Of a stretch of 43,576 bases of DNA, positions 21,103 through 30,636 are shown one piece after another. The translations under genes were made by a program, and so were the position numbers. The DNA is from Planctomycetota bacterium (GTDB lineage Bacteria; Planctomycetota; Phycisphaerae; WQYP01): assembly GCA_021800165.1 (NCBI GenBank), contig JAJYZF010000030.1, positions 1 through 43,576 of the forward strand. The letters are read 5' to 3'. Positions within the stretch are counted from its first letter, which is position 1; the number at the start of each line of letters is the position of its first letter. The notes under the pieces are model-generated. The model saw only the letters and a program-made list of their open reading frames with translations, did no database searches and was not told where the DNA came from.

Positions 21103-22890
21103 CTACCGCCCCACCATGGCCGGAGTTGGCACCGGGCGGCGCTGGATGGCGCGATCTATTCCGGGCAGTACGTAATCGCGGGCCACCACTTCCCAACTCA
21201 TTTTCTGGGCCAGTTCGTAACCATTTTGCAGCAGCCTGGCAAAATGGCGTTCCTCCGTCGGCAGGCGGCTGTAGAGAGTAGCGGCAATTTGACCAGCGAC
21301 ACTGTCTTCAATACCGTCGCGTGCGCTACGATCGATGGAGAGAATCTCCGTTAACGAATTGCGGTTGATCTGGGCGGCGGCGGTGTAATCCACCTGCAGA
21401 ATGTTGTCCACAGGCTTAGCCCCCGCGGCTCTACGGGCAAAACCGGCACAGCCGCAGAGTTCGGTAAATGCGCAGATACCCCCAAAAGAAATGGGTTCCA
21501 CTTGAGCAATGCCGAAGGGTTCATAAATGGATTGACCGAATTCCACATCCGACCCTTTGCGGATGTCCATGAAGTCCATCTCTTGCGGCATACGGTTGCC
21601 GCAGGTCTGGCGACTAAATCCAAACTGGTTGAGGTAAACGATCTTTCCATTGCGTTGGCGGGCATTGAATTCCTGCACGCCGGCGTAATAGGCGGCTTCG
21701 CCGCCGGTGAGGTCCGGGTAGCCTTCACGATGGGCCACGGGCCATTTGTAGCCGGCTTCCATGTTGAGCACATCATCAAAACGTCGGGCCGACGTTTCGG
21801 TGGAAAGCACAAAAAGTACCGCGGTTTTGTGATCGCGGCGCAGCAGAGGTTCCAGATGATCCATCACGCGATGATCACGCCACAAGCCCTTGGAGAGCAC
21901 CAGACGCGTGACGTGCGTGAAAACAAAGTCCGGCTCAAAGCCCAGCAGATTCAGGCAATAGCGGCGAAGGCGATCGCGGGCCGCGAGCTTTTCCGAGAGT
22001 GAGATGGCAAAGGCCGGCACCCCGTTGTACGCCAGATCAATGGATTGCTGTTCAAAGGCGCGATCCATAAACCGCAGTTCACGCACCACATCATCGCCGA
22101 CCGCCAGGATGTTATCACAGTGCCGGGCGGCATCGACCAGTGGGTATTTGTAAAAAGAATCCTGCGGCCCGAAGACTTCATTCACGTTAAGCCCGTGGAG
22201 ATGGGCGTAGTCGAGGGCATTGTAAAAGGCAATGTCGTGACCGGGATGTTCTTCCACGATGCGGCGCATGGGAGCCACTTCGTGGGCGTAGAAGATGGTG
22301 CGGAAGCGGTCCGGGGCCAGCATGTGGGCGGCCAGGGCAGTGGGCATGCCCATGTATTCATGGGAAAGAATCACCGCCGGCTCGGGGCCTTCCGGACAAC
22401 CCACCGCGTGGAGGGCTTCCAAGGCCGGCTCGGCGATGCGGCAATATTGTTCGTAATCCCAGATCCATTCGTACTTGTTGGATTGAATGGCGAATTCTTC
22501 AAACAGACGAAACTTAAAGTGGTTGGAGCGGGCCTGATCATAATGGTTGACGTTCAGCAACAGCACTTCGGGAAAAGCTTTTACGCCGGTGGCGGAGTCA
22601 AAAAACACCTTGCGTCCGTAGACAATGTTGACATGAAATTTGCGTTCGATTTCGGCAAAGGCGTGGCCGAAGGGATGCCGGACAATGCCATCCATGGAAC
22701 TGTACAACACTTCGCCGTTGTTGCCGAGGCGCGTGGCGGCGGTGCCATCGGTGGAAAACAGCGGCCCGACGAGAATATCGCGGTCCACCCGGCTGGACCA
22801 TGTTCTGGAAGTCAAAAGACCCTGGAGAACCGCGCCGATACCACCAATTTTCTGGACGGCTTCGTGAGTGACATGTACAACAGATTTCAT
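21103..22890 (-). CDS. Glycosyltransferase, glycogen/starch synthase-like
   Basis: A 595 aa GT-B-fold glycosyltransferase. The N-terminal HVTHEAVQKIGGIGAVLQGL matches the K-x-G-G sugar-nucleotide loop of glycogen and starch synthases. Also typical are HEYMGMPTALAA, a central FTHVTRLVLSKGL segment that begins the second Rossmann domain, and near the end SDVEFGQSIYEPFGIAQVEPISFGG, which carries the E-x7-E motif binding the donor. Whether it uses ADP- or UDP-glucose, and whether it makes glycogen, cannot be told. ATG 22890 is preceded by AAGGGA; the longer frame adds 21 residues without support. Confidence 0.82.
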   Translation of the reverse strand: MKSVVHVTHEAVQKIGGIGAVLQGLLTSRTWSSRVDRDILVGPLFSTDGTAATRLGNNGEVLYSSMDGIVRHPFGHAFAEIERKFHVNIVYGRKVFFDSATGVKAFPEVLLLNVNHYDQARSNHFKFRLFEEFAIQSNKYEWIWDYEQYCRIAEPALEALHAVGCPEGPEPAVILSHEYMGMPTALAAHMLAPDRFRTIFYAHEVAPMRRIVEEHPGHDIAFYNALDYAHLHGLNVNEVFGPQDSFYKYPLVDAARHCDNILAVGDDVVRELRFMDRAFEQQSIDLAYNGVPAFAISLSEKLAARDRLRRYCLNLLGFEPDFVFTHVTRLVLSKGLWRDHRVMDHLEPLLRRDHKTAVLFVLSTETSARRFDDVLNMEAGYKWPVAHREGYPDLTGGEAAYYAGVQEFNARQRNGKIVYLNQFGFSRQTCGNRMPQEMDFMDIRKGSDVEFGQSIYEPFGIAQVEPISFGGICAFTELCGCAGFARRAAGAKPVDNILQVDYTAAAQINRNSLTEILSIDRSARDGIEDSVAGQIAATLYSRLPTEERHFARLLQNGYELAQKMSWEVVARDYVLPGIDRAIQRRPVPTPAMVGR

Positions 22891-23150
22891 GCGAAAGATC
22901 CCTTCGTGGTTACCGGCATGGTCCAATAAGTTCCGTACCCGACGTTTATCCATCGGTTATTTGACGCGACGGGGTTGAACATATCAGCGCCGCCGCATCC
23001 CATGCCCGGCCATGGTCATCGAAAAGGGTACTGACCGCAACCGTGCCGAGAGCGCAGAGCACCGCTCCCGCTTGACCGAACGTAGGCCCAGGGCCATGAT
23101 GTCAACAGCGGCGATTGGGCTTTTGCGGAACCAAAGCCGCATGGGTGCCG

Positions 23151-23810
23151 ATGATGATGAGTTTGAAAACCGCGATCAAGGGAATAGAAGCCGCGGTGGA
23201 ACCACGTTGGCCGGTGGTCGTGGCTTTATTGGCCGCGGGCGGCATTTACGTGGCCATGCCGCCGGCGATGGCCTTGGGCGGACGTTGGACTTTGCTGGTG
23301 CTGGTAGGCGTACTGTTGGTGCCGGCGGTGGTAACGCATCGCGCAGGCAAGCATCGGCTGAACATGGTCATTGGGCTGTGCATCAACGGGGTGGTAAGTT
23401 TTTTTGAATTAACATCGCTGGCTTTGCTGATCCGGCAGTTGCCGGATCCGGCCACCAAGCCGGTGCTGCTGCTGCAATCCGCAGCCGCACTATGGCTCAC
23501 CAACGTGCTGGTGTTTTCGCTGTGGTATTGGCGGCTGGATGGGGGCGGGCCGCGGGCCCGGCACCTGCACACGGCGCGGGGGACCAGTTGGTTTTTATTT
23601 CCGCAGATGCTGGTGGCCGGTGAATCCAGTGAGCCTTGGATACCCAAATATGTGGATTACCTTTTTCTGGCGTTTAACACCAGCACGGCCTTTTCGCCCA
23701 CAGATACGGCGGTTTTGGCGCGGCCGGCCAAATTACTGATGATGGCCCAGTCTTTGATTTCGGTGGCGATTGTGGCGTTGGTGGCGGCCCGGGCGGTGAA
23801 TATTATTTAG
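23151..23810 (+). CDS. Polytopic membrane protein of unknown function (DUF1345-like end)
   Basis: About 219 aa with five to six hydrophobic segments: WPVVVALLAAGGIYVAM, WTLLVLVGVLLVPAVV, NMVIGLCINGVVSFFEL, AAALWLTNVLVFSLWYW and the final MAQSLISVAIVALVAARAVNII. The C-terminal block YLFLAFNTSTAFSPTDTAVLARPAKLL resembles the DUF1345 type, whose function is unknown. Three ATGs lie at 23151-23159; the frame is open back to a TTG at 23115 and no start has a clear Shine-Dalgarno sequence. It ends 16 bp before the ClC gene, which suggests a shared transcript. Confidence 0.7.
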   Translation: MMMSLKTAIKGIEAAVEPRWPVVVALLAAGGIYVAMPPAMALGGRWTLLVLVGVLLVPAVVTHRAGKHRLNMVIGLCINGVVSFFELTSLALLIRQLPDPATKPVLLLQSAAALWLTNVLVFSLWYWRLDGGGPRARHLHTARGTSWFLFPQMLVAGESSEPWIPKYVDYLFLAFNTSTAFSPTDTAVLARPAKLLMMAQSLISVAIVALVAARAVNII

Positions 23811-23826
23811 GCGGAATTCCGGTACC

Positions 23827-25746
23827 ATGAAGTGGCAATCATTTATTCATACCCAGCGGCTCGGGAAAATCCTGTATGCCCAGAGGTTAAGAGCGCTTCA
23901 GCAACTGGCCAAGTGGGGCGTGCGTGAGCAGACCCTGCTGGTGATGCTGGCGTTTCTCATCGGCTTAGCCACCGGTGCAGCCACGTGGCTCTTTAAGGAA
24001 TGTGTGGAATTTTTCCATCACTACTTATTTGTGCCCCTGGCGGTTCATTCCGGTGCCACCACCCACTGGCCAAGCTACGTGTTTTTACCGTTGCCCTTGA
24101 TGGTCGGGGGCCTGTTGTTGGTGCTGTGGCGCAAGCTCTGGAGCCGCGACAAATCGCCGGTGCATGGCTTGGCCGGGGTGTTGCTTTCCTTAACGCGGGA
24201 GTCCGGCCAACTCAATCCGTCGCTGGGCGCGGAAACCATCATTGCCAGCAGCCTGACCATCGGTTCCGGTGGATCCGCCGGTCCGGAAGCCCCCATTGCC
24301 ATCATCGGATCATCCATCGGCGCGCTGGTCGGCAATAGCGTGGGTATTTCGCGGCGCAACTTACCGGTGTTGATCGGATGCGGTGCCGCGGGTGGAATCA
24401 GCGCCGTATTCGGAGCGCCGATCGCGGGTGTACTGTTTGCGGTGGAAGTTATGCTGCGTGATTTTTCCATCCGCACGCTCACGCCGGTGGTCATCAGTTC
24501 GGTAATTTCCACCACCATGTACAACGCCATTGTCGGCTCCAGCCAAACCAGCGGCCTGTTCCAAATGCCGCTCAACACCAGCAATCTGGTCTTTAACTTT
24601 CCGGAGTTGCCCTGGTATTTGTTTTTAGGGGTGGTGTGCGGAATGTTGGCGGTGGTCTTTACACAGGCCATGACCTGGGTCGAAGATATCGCCCAGCGGC
24701 GCAACGCCCGCATCAGAACATTTTTTTATCCCATGCTGGGAGCGGGCCTCGCCGGTGTGTGCGGCATTGTGGTGCTGGCGCTGTTTCGGGATAATCCGTT
24801 CATGGCCCATCGGTTTGCCCAGGGCTACGTGCCGATCTTTTCGGATGGCTATCCAACCATTCGTCGCGCCATTGATCCGAACTGGTATAACGGCCTGCAC
24901 CACTTTAACGGACATAGCGTGCGCATCGGGCTGGAATTTCTGCTGGTGATATGCCTGCTGAAAATAGTAGCCACATCGTTGACGCTTGGCTCCGGCGGCT
25001 CCGGCGGCATCATCGCCCCGGCCCTTTTTATCGGAGCGGCCGGTGGTGGAGCACTCGGCATCGTGTTGCACGCGTATAATCCGCACATTGAGCCGGCTAC
25101 GTATGCCCTGGTGGGTATGGGGTCGGTCTTGGCCGCGACGATTCAAGCTCCGCTCACGGCCATCATCCTGCTTTTTGAGCTTACCCGGAATTATGCCATC
25201 ATGTTGCCGATCATGCTTTCGGCCGTTACCGCCACGGTGATTCAGCAGGTCCTCATCGGGGAAAGTTTGTATACACTGCCGCTGAAAAAACTGGGAGTTA
25301 AACTGGGGTCGGCGGTGGGGCTTAGCGCGCTGCAACGAGTGAGTCTGGATCAGATACCATTAATCACCTCCCCAGTGGCCCGTCCCGACGAGCCGCTATC
25401 GGTTATTTTGCAGCGCAGTGCGGAAGCGCCAGTGAGCGATTTTGTGGTGGAGGATCACAAGGGTAATTATCTGGGCATGTTAACGCTCGATGATCTAAAG
25501 CCCATTATGCTCGAGCCGGAGGCCGCTCCGCTGCTGTTGGTGGGTGAAGTGCTGCGCACGGATGTGCCACCGCTGAAAATAACCGACACCATCGCGACCG
25601 CCGTAGAGGCCTTTTCACGTCATGACATATCCCATTTGGCGGTGCTGGCAGCGCCCCCAACCGGCGGCGCACCCCCGGCCATTTTGGGGTTGCTTTCGCG
25701 GTCCGACCTGATGCGGCGGTACTATCAGGAAATAAGCACCACCTAA
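23827..25746 (+). CDS. ClC-family chloride channel or antiporter with C-terminal CBS pair
   Basis: A 639 aa anion channel or proton-coupled antiporter of the ClC family. The anion-site motifs are GSGGSAGPEAPI (near 146-157), where the usual AGREGP is AGPEAP but the gating glutamate position is kept, and GSGGSGGIIAP (near 388). The membrane part spans about 40-475. Two CBS repeats follow (about 505-565 and 575-636), which in this family bind nucleotides and tune gating. Whether it is a channel or an exchanger is not decided by what I can see. It follows the membrane-protein gene after 16 bp. Confidence 0.93.
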   Translation: MKWQSFIHTQRLGKILYAQRLRALQQLAKWGVREQTLLVMLAFLIGLATGAATWLFKECVEFFHHYLFVPLAVHSGATTHWPSYVFLPLPLMVGGLLLVLWRKLWSRDKSPVHGLAGVLLSLTRESGQLNPSLGAETIIASSLTIGSGGSAGPEAPIAIIGSSIGALVGNSVGISRRNLPVLIGCGAAGGISAVFGAPIAGVLFAVEVMLRDFSIRTLTPVVISSVISTTMYNAIVGSSQTSGLFQMPLNTSNLVFNFPELPWYLFLGVVCGMLAVVFTQAMTWVEDIAQRRNARIRTFFYPMLGAGLAGVCGIVVLALFRDNPFMAHRFAQGYVPIFSDGYPTIRRAIDPNWYNGLHHFNGHSVRIGLEFLLVICLLKIVATSLTLGSGGSGGIIAPALFIGAAGGGALGIVLHAYNPHIEPATYALVGMGSVLAATIQAPLTAIILLFELTRNYAIMLPIMLSAVTATVIQQVLIGESLYTLPLKKLGVKLGSAVGLSALQRVSLDQIPLITSPVARPDEPLSVILQRSAEAPVSDFVVEDHKGNYLGMLTLDDLKPIMLEPEAAPLLLVGEVLRTDVPPLKITDTIATAVEAFSRHDISHLAVLAAPPTGGAPPAILGLLSRSDLMRRYYQEISTT

Positions 25747-26093
25747 GCCGCCGGACAGGTTCATCAGGTCATTGGCCCAGGGCTAGCGTGACATGACCGA
25801 AAATTATAGGACGTTCAACAGAGACCAGGCGGAAGCCACCTGCGCCGCGGAAAATAGATTTCCGCAGACCCGATAAAAGAAATTCATGTTTCCGCGTCCG
25901 AGAACCGATTCAATCAGTGCAGGCCAACGGCCGCGCCGGAGCACCAAGCGAAGCCGGCAGGCACCGCCATTAACAGGGTGTGCTGCACGCGAAAAGCTCC
26001 CGCCAGTAAGTGGGTTTAGTGTTGTCGCTGGACACTTGCAAACCGACCTGAAAAGCCGGGTGGGTGTTGCCATAAGATGAAAAGGAAGTAGTT
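25747..26093. other. Intergenic region upstream of csrA
   Basis: A 347 bp gap with no gene seen. It holds a perfect hairpin GCGGAAA-ATAGA-TTTCCGC (25847-25865), possibly the 3' end of the ClC transcript, and ends in AAGGAAG before the csrA ATG. No convincing promoter hexamers were found. Confidence 0.45.
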
Positions 26094-26450
26094 ATGTTGG
26101 CACTGAGTCGTACTGAAGGTCAAAGCATTATCATCGACGGCATCATCGAAGTAAAGGTGGTTAAGTGGTCGCGCAATTCCGTGCGTCTGGCGATTCAGGC
26201 CCCGCGGGAGGTTTCCATCGATCGTGATGAAATCTGGAAGCGCATACATCCCGGCGAAAAGTCCCCCATGGAAAAAGCCGACTTGCACTACGGTCATGCG
26301 TCCGACGCCGCTGCAACGGACCGCCCCAATTGCGAATCTTCCCGGCCATCCGCCCGCATGGAGGTACCGCAGGTAAATGGTCTGGTTCGCCACCCACCCG
26401 CCGCCACCGGCAGCAACGGTCATAACGGCACGGCCAAGGCAGCCCTGTAG
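26094..26450 (+). CDS. csrA: CsrA translational regulator with a 60-residue C-terminal tail
   Basis: CsrA binds GGA motifs in mRNA leaders and represses or protects translation. The first 55 residues match the family well: MLALSRTEGQSIIIDG, then VRLAIQAPREVSIDRDEIWKRI, keeping L4 and the RNA-contacting R44. Usual CsrA is about 60 aa; this one is 118. The extra tail (about 57-118) is rich in P, S, N, A and H, looks disordered and matches nothing I know. ATG 26094 follows AAGGAAG. It sits alone on its transcript between the ClC channel and the L,D-transpeptidase. Confidence 0.93.
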   Translation: MLALSRTEGQSIIIDGIIEVKVVKWSRNSVRLAIQAPREVSIDRDEIWKRIHPGEKSPMEKADLHYGHASDAAATDRPNCESSRPSARMEVPQVNGLVRHPPAATGSNGHNGTAKAAL

Positions 26451-26483
26451 CCAGGCTGGAGATGGCTGCAACGACGAAGCGGC

Positions 26484-26531
26484 TATAATAGGGAGCTACG
26501 CGGGTGGTGCGAACACCGGAAAGAGACCCGC
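26484..26531 (+). promoter_or_regulatory. Possible promoter and leader hairpin of the L,D-transpeptidase gene
   Basis: TATAAT lies at 26484-26489, without a good -35 box. It is followed by a nested hairpin: GCGGGT (26500-26505) pairs with ACCCGC (26526-26531), enclosing GGTG-CGAA-CACC (26506-26517). The leader would run about 125 nt to the ATG at 26622. Three GGA triplets lie in or near this stretch, directly after csrA. Confidence 0.35.
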
Positions 26532-26621
26532 AATTGATGATGGTGGCGGCACCGGCAAAAGTTTGGAAGTAAAATCTGGTAACATGGCAGTTGGCAGATG
26601 ATGTAACAAAAAGAGTGGCCG

Positions 26622-27860
26622 ATGGGCACGAGAACATGGTTGTTCATAGCGATGGTTGGCATTCTGGCGGCTGGGCCGCTGTGGCCGGGCGGAACTTCCC
26701 GCGCCGAATCTTGGCCGACATCGCGTTCGTCAGCCTCTGCCAACGCTTTTTCCTCCGATGACCATGGCACAGGCCAGACCAGCCATACCGCAGCCCCGGT
26801 CTTTCCACCACCTAAGCCACCGCGTCTAAACCGCAGGCAAACCATTGCCTTGGCGTGGCAAATTGCGCTGGCGGCCCATGATTTTTCGCCGGGAATACTC
26901 GACGGTGACTTCGGGCCTAATTCATTGATGGCCCTGCGGGAATATGCCGCGGCCCGGTTTCCGGGAATCAATCCGCTCAATCCGCACGATCCACGGGTGT
27001 TTGACGCCCTGGGAGTGGATGTGCAGCACGTCACCGCCACGTATACCATTTCATCCACCGATGCGCAGGCGGTCGGGCATGAACACTATCACTGGAGGGC
27101 CATGGCCGCGGCCAATCGCATGCCCTATGGATCGCTGGCCGGCTGCATCTGCGAAAAGTTTCATTGCACCCGGCGGCTCTTGCGAAAGCTAAATCCGGCA
27201 ACCCGACTCAGCACGCTGCAAGTGGGGCAAACCATCAACGTGCCCAACATCCGACCATTTCCACAGGCGGATGCGGACTTTGGCGTTCCCGGCGGACTCT
27301 CGGCGGTAATCGCCGCGGACAAGGCCGATTTGCCGCACCCACACGTGGCGTATCTGGTCATCAACATCCGGCAGAAGGTGATTCGGGCTTACAACGCGCA
27401 CAAGAAACAAGTGGCTCTATTTCATTGTTCAATTCCAGCGATTAACGCGGACATGCCCACACGCGATGCGTATATCAAGGATATCGCGTTGAATCCAAAC
27501 TATACTTTCTTTCCATCCGTGTTTAAGAGTGTCCATAACATTCATCACCCACTGCTCATCCCGCCTGGCCCGCGCAACCCGGTCGGTGTCGTCTGGATGG
27601 GGCTAAGCATTCCCAATGTGGGTATGCACGGCAATCCGCAGCCGCAGTACATTGGTTTGACCGGTTCGCACGGCTGTTTTCGCATGACCAACTGGGATGC
27701 CGTCAATTTGCTCACCTTGGTGCATATCGGATTGCCGGTGTTTTTTGTGAACTCACCCGTACCCATTCAAGGCGGGCCACCCGGCCCGGCGGTCGTTAGC
27801 CAACCCGACGACCGTTCCGCTTCTTCCTCAACCTCCACTCCCGTGCAGGCGGGTTACTAA
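26622..27860 (+). CDS. Secreted L,D-transpeptidase (YkuD domain)
   Basis: A 412 aa exported enzyme that forms or remodels 3-3 peptidoglycan cross-links, or anchors proteins to the wall. A signal peptide spans about 1-28 (cut near TSRA). A peptidoglycan-binding-like region comes next (RRQTIALAWQIALAAHDFSPGILDGDFGPNSL) and then a LysM-like segment (about 168-208, LQVGQTINVPN). The catalytic YkuD domain ends with GMHGNPQ and SHGCFRMTNWD, nucleophile C352. The tail after about 385 is low-complexity P/S/T. Either ATG 26622 or a downstream Met could be used; a weak GAG-rich site precedes the first. Confidence 0.92.
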   Translation: MGTRTWLFIAMVGILAAGPLWPGGTSRAESWPTSRSSASANAFSSDDHGTGQTSHTAAPVFPPPKPPRLNRRQTIALAWQIALAAHDFSPGILDGDFGPNSLMALREYAAARFPGINPLNPHDPRVFDALGVDVQHVTATYTISSTDAQAVGHEHYHWRAMAAANRMPYGSLAGCICEKFHCTRRLLRKLNPATRLSTLQVGQTINVPNIRPFPQADADFGVPGGLSAVIAADKADLPHPHVAYLVINIRQKVIRAYNAHKKQVALFHCSIPAINADMPTRDAYIKDIALNPNYTFFPSVFKSVHNIHHPLLIPPGPRNPVGVVWMGLSIPNVGMHGNPQPQYIGLTGSHGCFRMTNWDAVNLLTLVHIGLPVFFVNSPVPIQGGPPGPAVVSQPDDRSASSSTSTPVQAGY

Positions 27861-27866
27861 AGCTGG

Positions 27867-27894
27867 TTGACGTTAGCCGTTAGTTAGGTATTAT
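27867..27894 (+). promoter_or_regulatory. Probable recA promoter with candidate SOS operator
   Basis: TTGACG (27867-27872), 16 bases, TATTAT (27889-27894). The bases 27882-27895 read AGTTAGGTATTATA, overlapping the -10 box. They match the imuB promoter motif (read on its minus strand, TGTTAGGTATAACA) at 11 of 14 positions, including nine in a row. A SOS-type repressor site is the natural explanation. Confidence 0.55.
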
Positions 27895-27952
27895 AAGAAC
27901 CGAGTCGCCGCAGTTGTGGTGGCGGCAGAGTCTTGGCCCTGTGTATTGCGAG

Positions 27953-29125
27953 ATGATCATGACTAAGGAAACCGTCAGCCCGTCGGCCCGAGATCAAGCC
28001 TTGGAGCGAGCCTTATCGCAGATTGAAAAGGCGTATGGCAAGGGTGCCATCATGACGCTGGATGGCGTTACCAATCCCCTGGCGATTGCCGGTATTTCCA
28101 CCGGCTCGCTGGGGCTGGACATTGCTCTGGGTGGCAAGGGCATACCACGGGGCCGCATTGTGGAAGTGTTCGGGCCGGAATCATCCGGTAAAACCACCTT
28201 GTGTCTGCACGTCATCGGGCAGGCCCAAAAAATTGGCGGCGTGGCCGCGTTTGTGGATGCCGAACACGCTTTGGATCCCACTTGGGCCAAGCGTCTTGGG
28301 GTGAGCCTGCAAAATCTGCTGGTCAGTCAGCCCGACACCGGCGAACAGGCTTTGGAAATTGTGGAAATGCTGGTACGCAGCAATGCGGTGGATGTGGTGG
28401 TGGTAGACTCCGTTGCCGCCCTTATTCCCAAAGCCGAAATCGAAGGTGACATGGGCGATGCTTCCATGGGTATGCAGGCCCGACTGATGAGTCAGGCCAT
28501 GCGCAAACTCACCGGCGCGGTTTCCAAAAGCAAAACCCTGGTGATCTTCATTAACCAGATTCGCGATAAAATCGGCGTGATGTTCGGCAACCCGGAAACG
28601 ACTACCGGCGGTCGAGCCTTGAAATTTTACAGCTCCGTGCGCATTGATATTCGCCGTATCAACACCATTAAGGAAGGAGAAGTCGCCATCGGCAATCACG
28701 TGCGGGCCAAAGTGGTGAAAAATAAAATTGCCCCGCCCTTCCGCGAAGCTGAATTTGATATTCTTTTTGACAGCGGCATCAGCTATGAAGGCGAACTCCT
28801 GGATATGGCCGTTACGGACTCTGTGGTCGACAAAAGTGGTGCGTGGTTCAGCTTTGGGGCGCTCCGGCTGGGACAGGGGCGTGAACAAAGCCGGCTATTT
28901 CTCAAGGAAAACCCGGAAGTGGCCCGCGAGATACGGGAGAAAGTGCTGGCCCGGCGCATCGTGGTAGTCGATGAAAAAACCGCGCCCGACGCCGCCCATA
29001 CCTCGGAAAAAGCTGGCGATAAACCCGCCGCCAAGGCAGACGGCAGGGAACCCGGCCGTCCGACCGCACGGGAACCGGCCATGGCTGAAAAGATGGAAAA
29101 ATCACCAGCCAAAGCCAGCCGGTAG
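27953..29125 (+). CDS. recA: Recombinase RecA
   Basis: The strand-exchange and SOS-coprotease protein. About 390 aa from ATG 27953 (or 388 from ATG 27959; neither has a strong Shine-Dalgarno sequence). Walker A is GPESSGKTT (74-82). Also diagnostic are [29 protein letters not shown] and the DNA-binding L2 region following [21 protein letters not shown]. The C-terminal tail (about the last 50 residues) is unusually rich in A, K, E and P. The promoter at 27867 carries a motif shared with imuB. The gene ends 18 bp from the convergent membrane-protein gene. Confidence 0.97.
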   Translation: MIMTKETVSPSARDQALERALSQIEKAYGKGAIMTLDGVTNPLAIAGISTGSLGLDIALGGKGIPRGRIVEVFGPESSGKTTLCLHVIGQAQKIGGVAAFVDAEHALDPTWAKRLGVSLQNLLVSQPDTGEQALEIVEMLVRSNAVDVVVVDSVAALIPKAEIEGDMGDASMGMQARLMSQAMRKLTGAVSKSKTLVIFINQIRDKIGVMFGNPETTTGGRALKFYSSVRIDIRRINTIKEGEVAIGNHVRAKVVKNKIAPPFREAEFDILFDSGISYEGELLDMAVTDSVVDKSGAWFSFGALRLGQGREQSRLFLKENPEVAREIREKVLARRIVVVDEKTAPDAAHTSEKAGDKPAAKADGREPGRPTAREPAMAEKMEKSPAKASR

Positions 29126-29143
29126 TTCCAACACCCTGCCGCC

Positions 29144-30628
29144 CTACCGACCATGCGCAAAATATTGCCGGATTAAATAGCGATACCGCTCTGGAATATT
29201 TTCTAACCGCTGGCCGGCCTTTGAATTTTCCAAAGCTGCGGCGAAATTGCCCGCGCCACGGGCATTCCATGCGTGCAAAACAGTTACGTCACCGCTGGTG
29301 CTGGAAGAAGAACCCGTTTCCAGCTCACTGGAAATGGGCGAGGCGTGCGGCGCAATGCCGGATGAATTCTCCCCAGCCGCGCCGGTCGAACCAGGCCGCG
29401 ATGAATTGGTGAAACGCGGCTTGGTGGAACGTACCGGCTGCGTGCGCCTTGGCCCAGCCAGCCCCAGTCGTGCTTGCAGCATTTTACGCGTTTGCTCCAG
29501 GGCCGTTGAGAATGCCGCCGCACTGCTGCCGCTGGTCGCGAGGGCCAGTTTTTGCAGACCAGTAAGCAGTTTGGGATCATGAGGAACTTTTTTTTCCGCC
29601 AGACGGATCGTGGCGGCCAGATGCCGCTTTTGGCGCTCCGTGAGGCGGGAGAAATCCTGCAACCCCTGGCTGCCCGCGCTGGTACCCACCGCACCCGCGG
29701 CCATTTTGCGATAGGTGGAATTGCTCAGCAGTTCGTGCTCAGCGGCGGCGGCCGCACGGCTTTGGCCGCCATGGCGGCCCGTGGACGATCCGGAATGACT
29801 GGCGGAATTGGCTGATGGTGGCGGCCCAGAATTTCTCCGGCGCGGACCGGTGAGGCTTTGCACCCGGTTGGGGGCAACGTGGCTGGACCGTATCTTACCT
29901 CCGGGAGGCAACGGTTGGGCCGGCTGCGGAACTGGGCCGGCTGCCCGCATGTCGGCGAGCACCTGCCAAGGTCTGGCCGTCGGCGGTCCCAAGAGCAAAA
30001 TCAGGCCAATCCCCAGCGCCGCCACCCCGGTAGCGGCCGCCACCATGCGCTTCCGCCGAATATCAAAAGGTGCAGGGCACTTCACACGGGGAATCATGCG
30101 CAGGGCACTTTGTTGAACCATCTGGCGGAAAAGATATTCAACCGGATCGACGGCACTCACGCCATCCACCGCAGTCAGCAATACGCCGTCGGCACCGTTG
30201 TCGGCATCCACCATCCAGGCCGTTTCGCCGACCGACTTGATGGATGTACTCCACATCACCAGGCCGGCACAAACTCCCGCCACGGTGACCACCAAGGCCC
30301 ACGGCGGCAGTGCCAGCCACGCCAGCAAACCAATCATCGCCGCGATAATGGCCGTTAGATTAGGACGTTTGAGCCGGGGCAGGCGTTTCATGCCCAGGGC
30401 CAGGCCGGCCAACGACAAAGTTACCAGCAGTACCGCGACCAAGGGACGACTCAACCAGCAGCCACGGGCCAACAGCATCACCAAGATGGCCAGCGCGGCT
30501 ACGCCCAAGGTGGGCAGGAGGCGATCGGCCAATTCTCCAAAAAAAATACTCCGCCGACAGCGCTGCATAAACGCCGCCAATTCCGGCGGGGTATCTGGTC
30601 GTTCGGCAAGATGACGCTGCGTATTCAT
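29144..30628 (-). CDS. Membrane protein of unknown function with a long disordered region
   Basis: I do not recognise this 494 aa protein. It has four hydrophobic segments in two pairs near the N-terminus (about 38-54, 60-79, 92-108 and 110-126) and a fifth near 194-213. A long S/G/P/A-rich stretch (about 215-330) follows, then a charged helical part (LTERQKRHLAATIRLAEKKVP). It ends with ENIPERYRYLIRQYF, a motif reminiscent of the ends of some planctomycete membrane proteins of von Willebrand/BatA-like loci, but there is no such neighbour here. Start ATG 30628 lies 8 bp after the stop of the lipoprotein gene, so they are co-transcribed. Confidence 0.65.
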   Translation of the reverse strand: MNTQRHLAERPDTPPELAAFMQRCRRSIFFGELADRLLPTLGVAALAILVMLLARGCWLSRPLVAVLLVTLSLAGLALGMKRLPRLKRPNLTAIIAAMIGLLAWLALPPWALVVTVAGVCAGLVMWSTSIKSVGETAWMVDADNGADGVLLTAVDGVSAVDPVEYLFRQMVQQSALRMIPRVKCPAPFDIRRKRMVAAATGVAALGIGLILLLGPPTARPWQVLADMRAAGPVPQPAQPLPPGGKIRSSHVAPNRVQSLTGPRRRNSGPPPSANSASHSGSSTGRHGGQSRAAAAAEHELLSNSTYRKMAAGAVGTSAGSQGLQDFSRLTERQKRHLAATIRLAEKKVPHDPKLLTGLQKLALATSGSSAAAFSTALEQTRKMLQARLGLAGPRRTQPVRSTKPRFTNSSRPGSTGAAGENSSGIAPHASPISSELETGSSSSTSGDVTVLHAWNARGAGNFAAALENSKAGQRLENIPERYRYLIRQYFAHGR

Positions 30629-30636
30629 CGCTTGGA

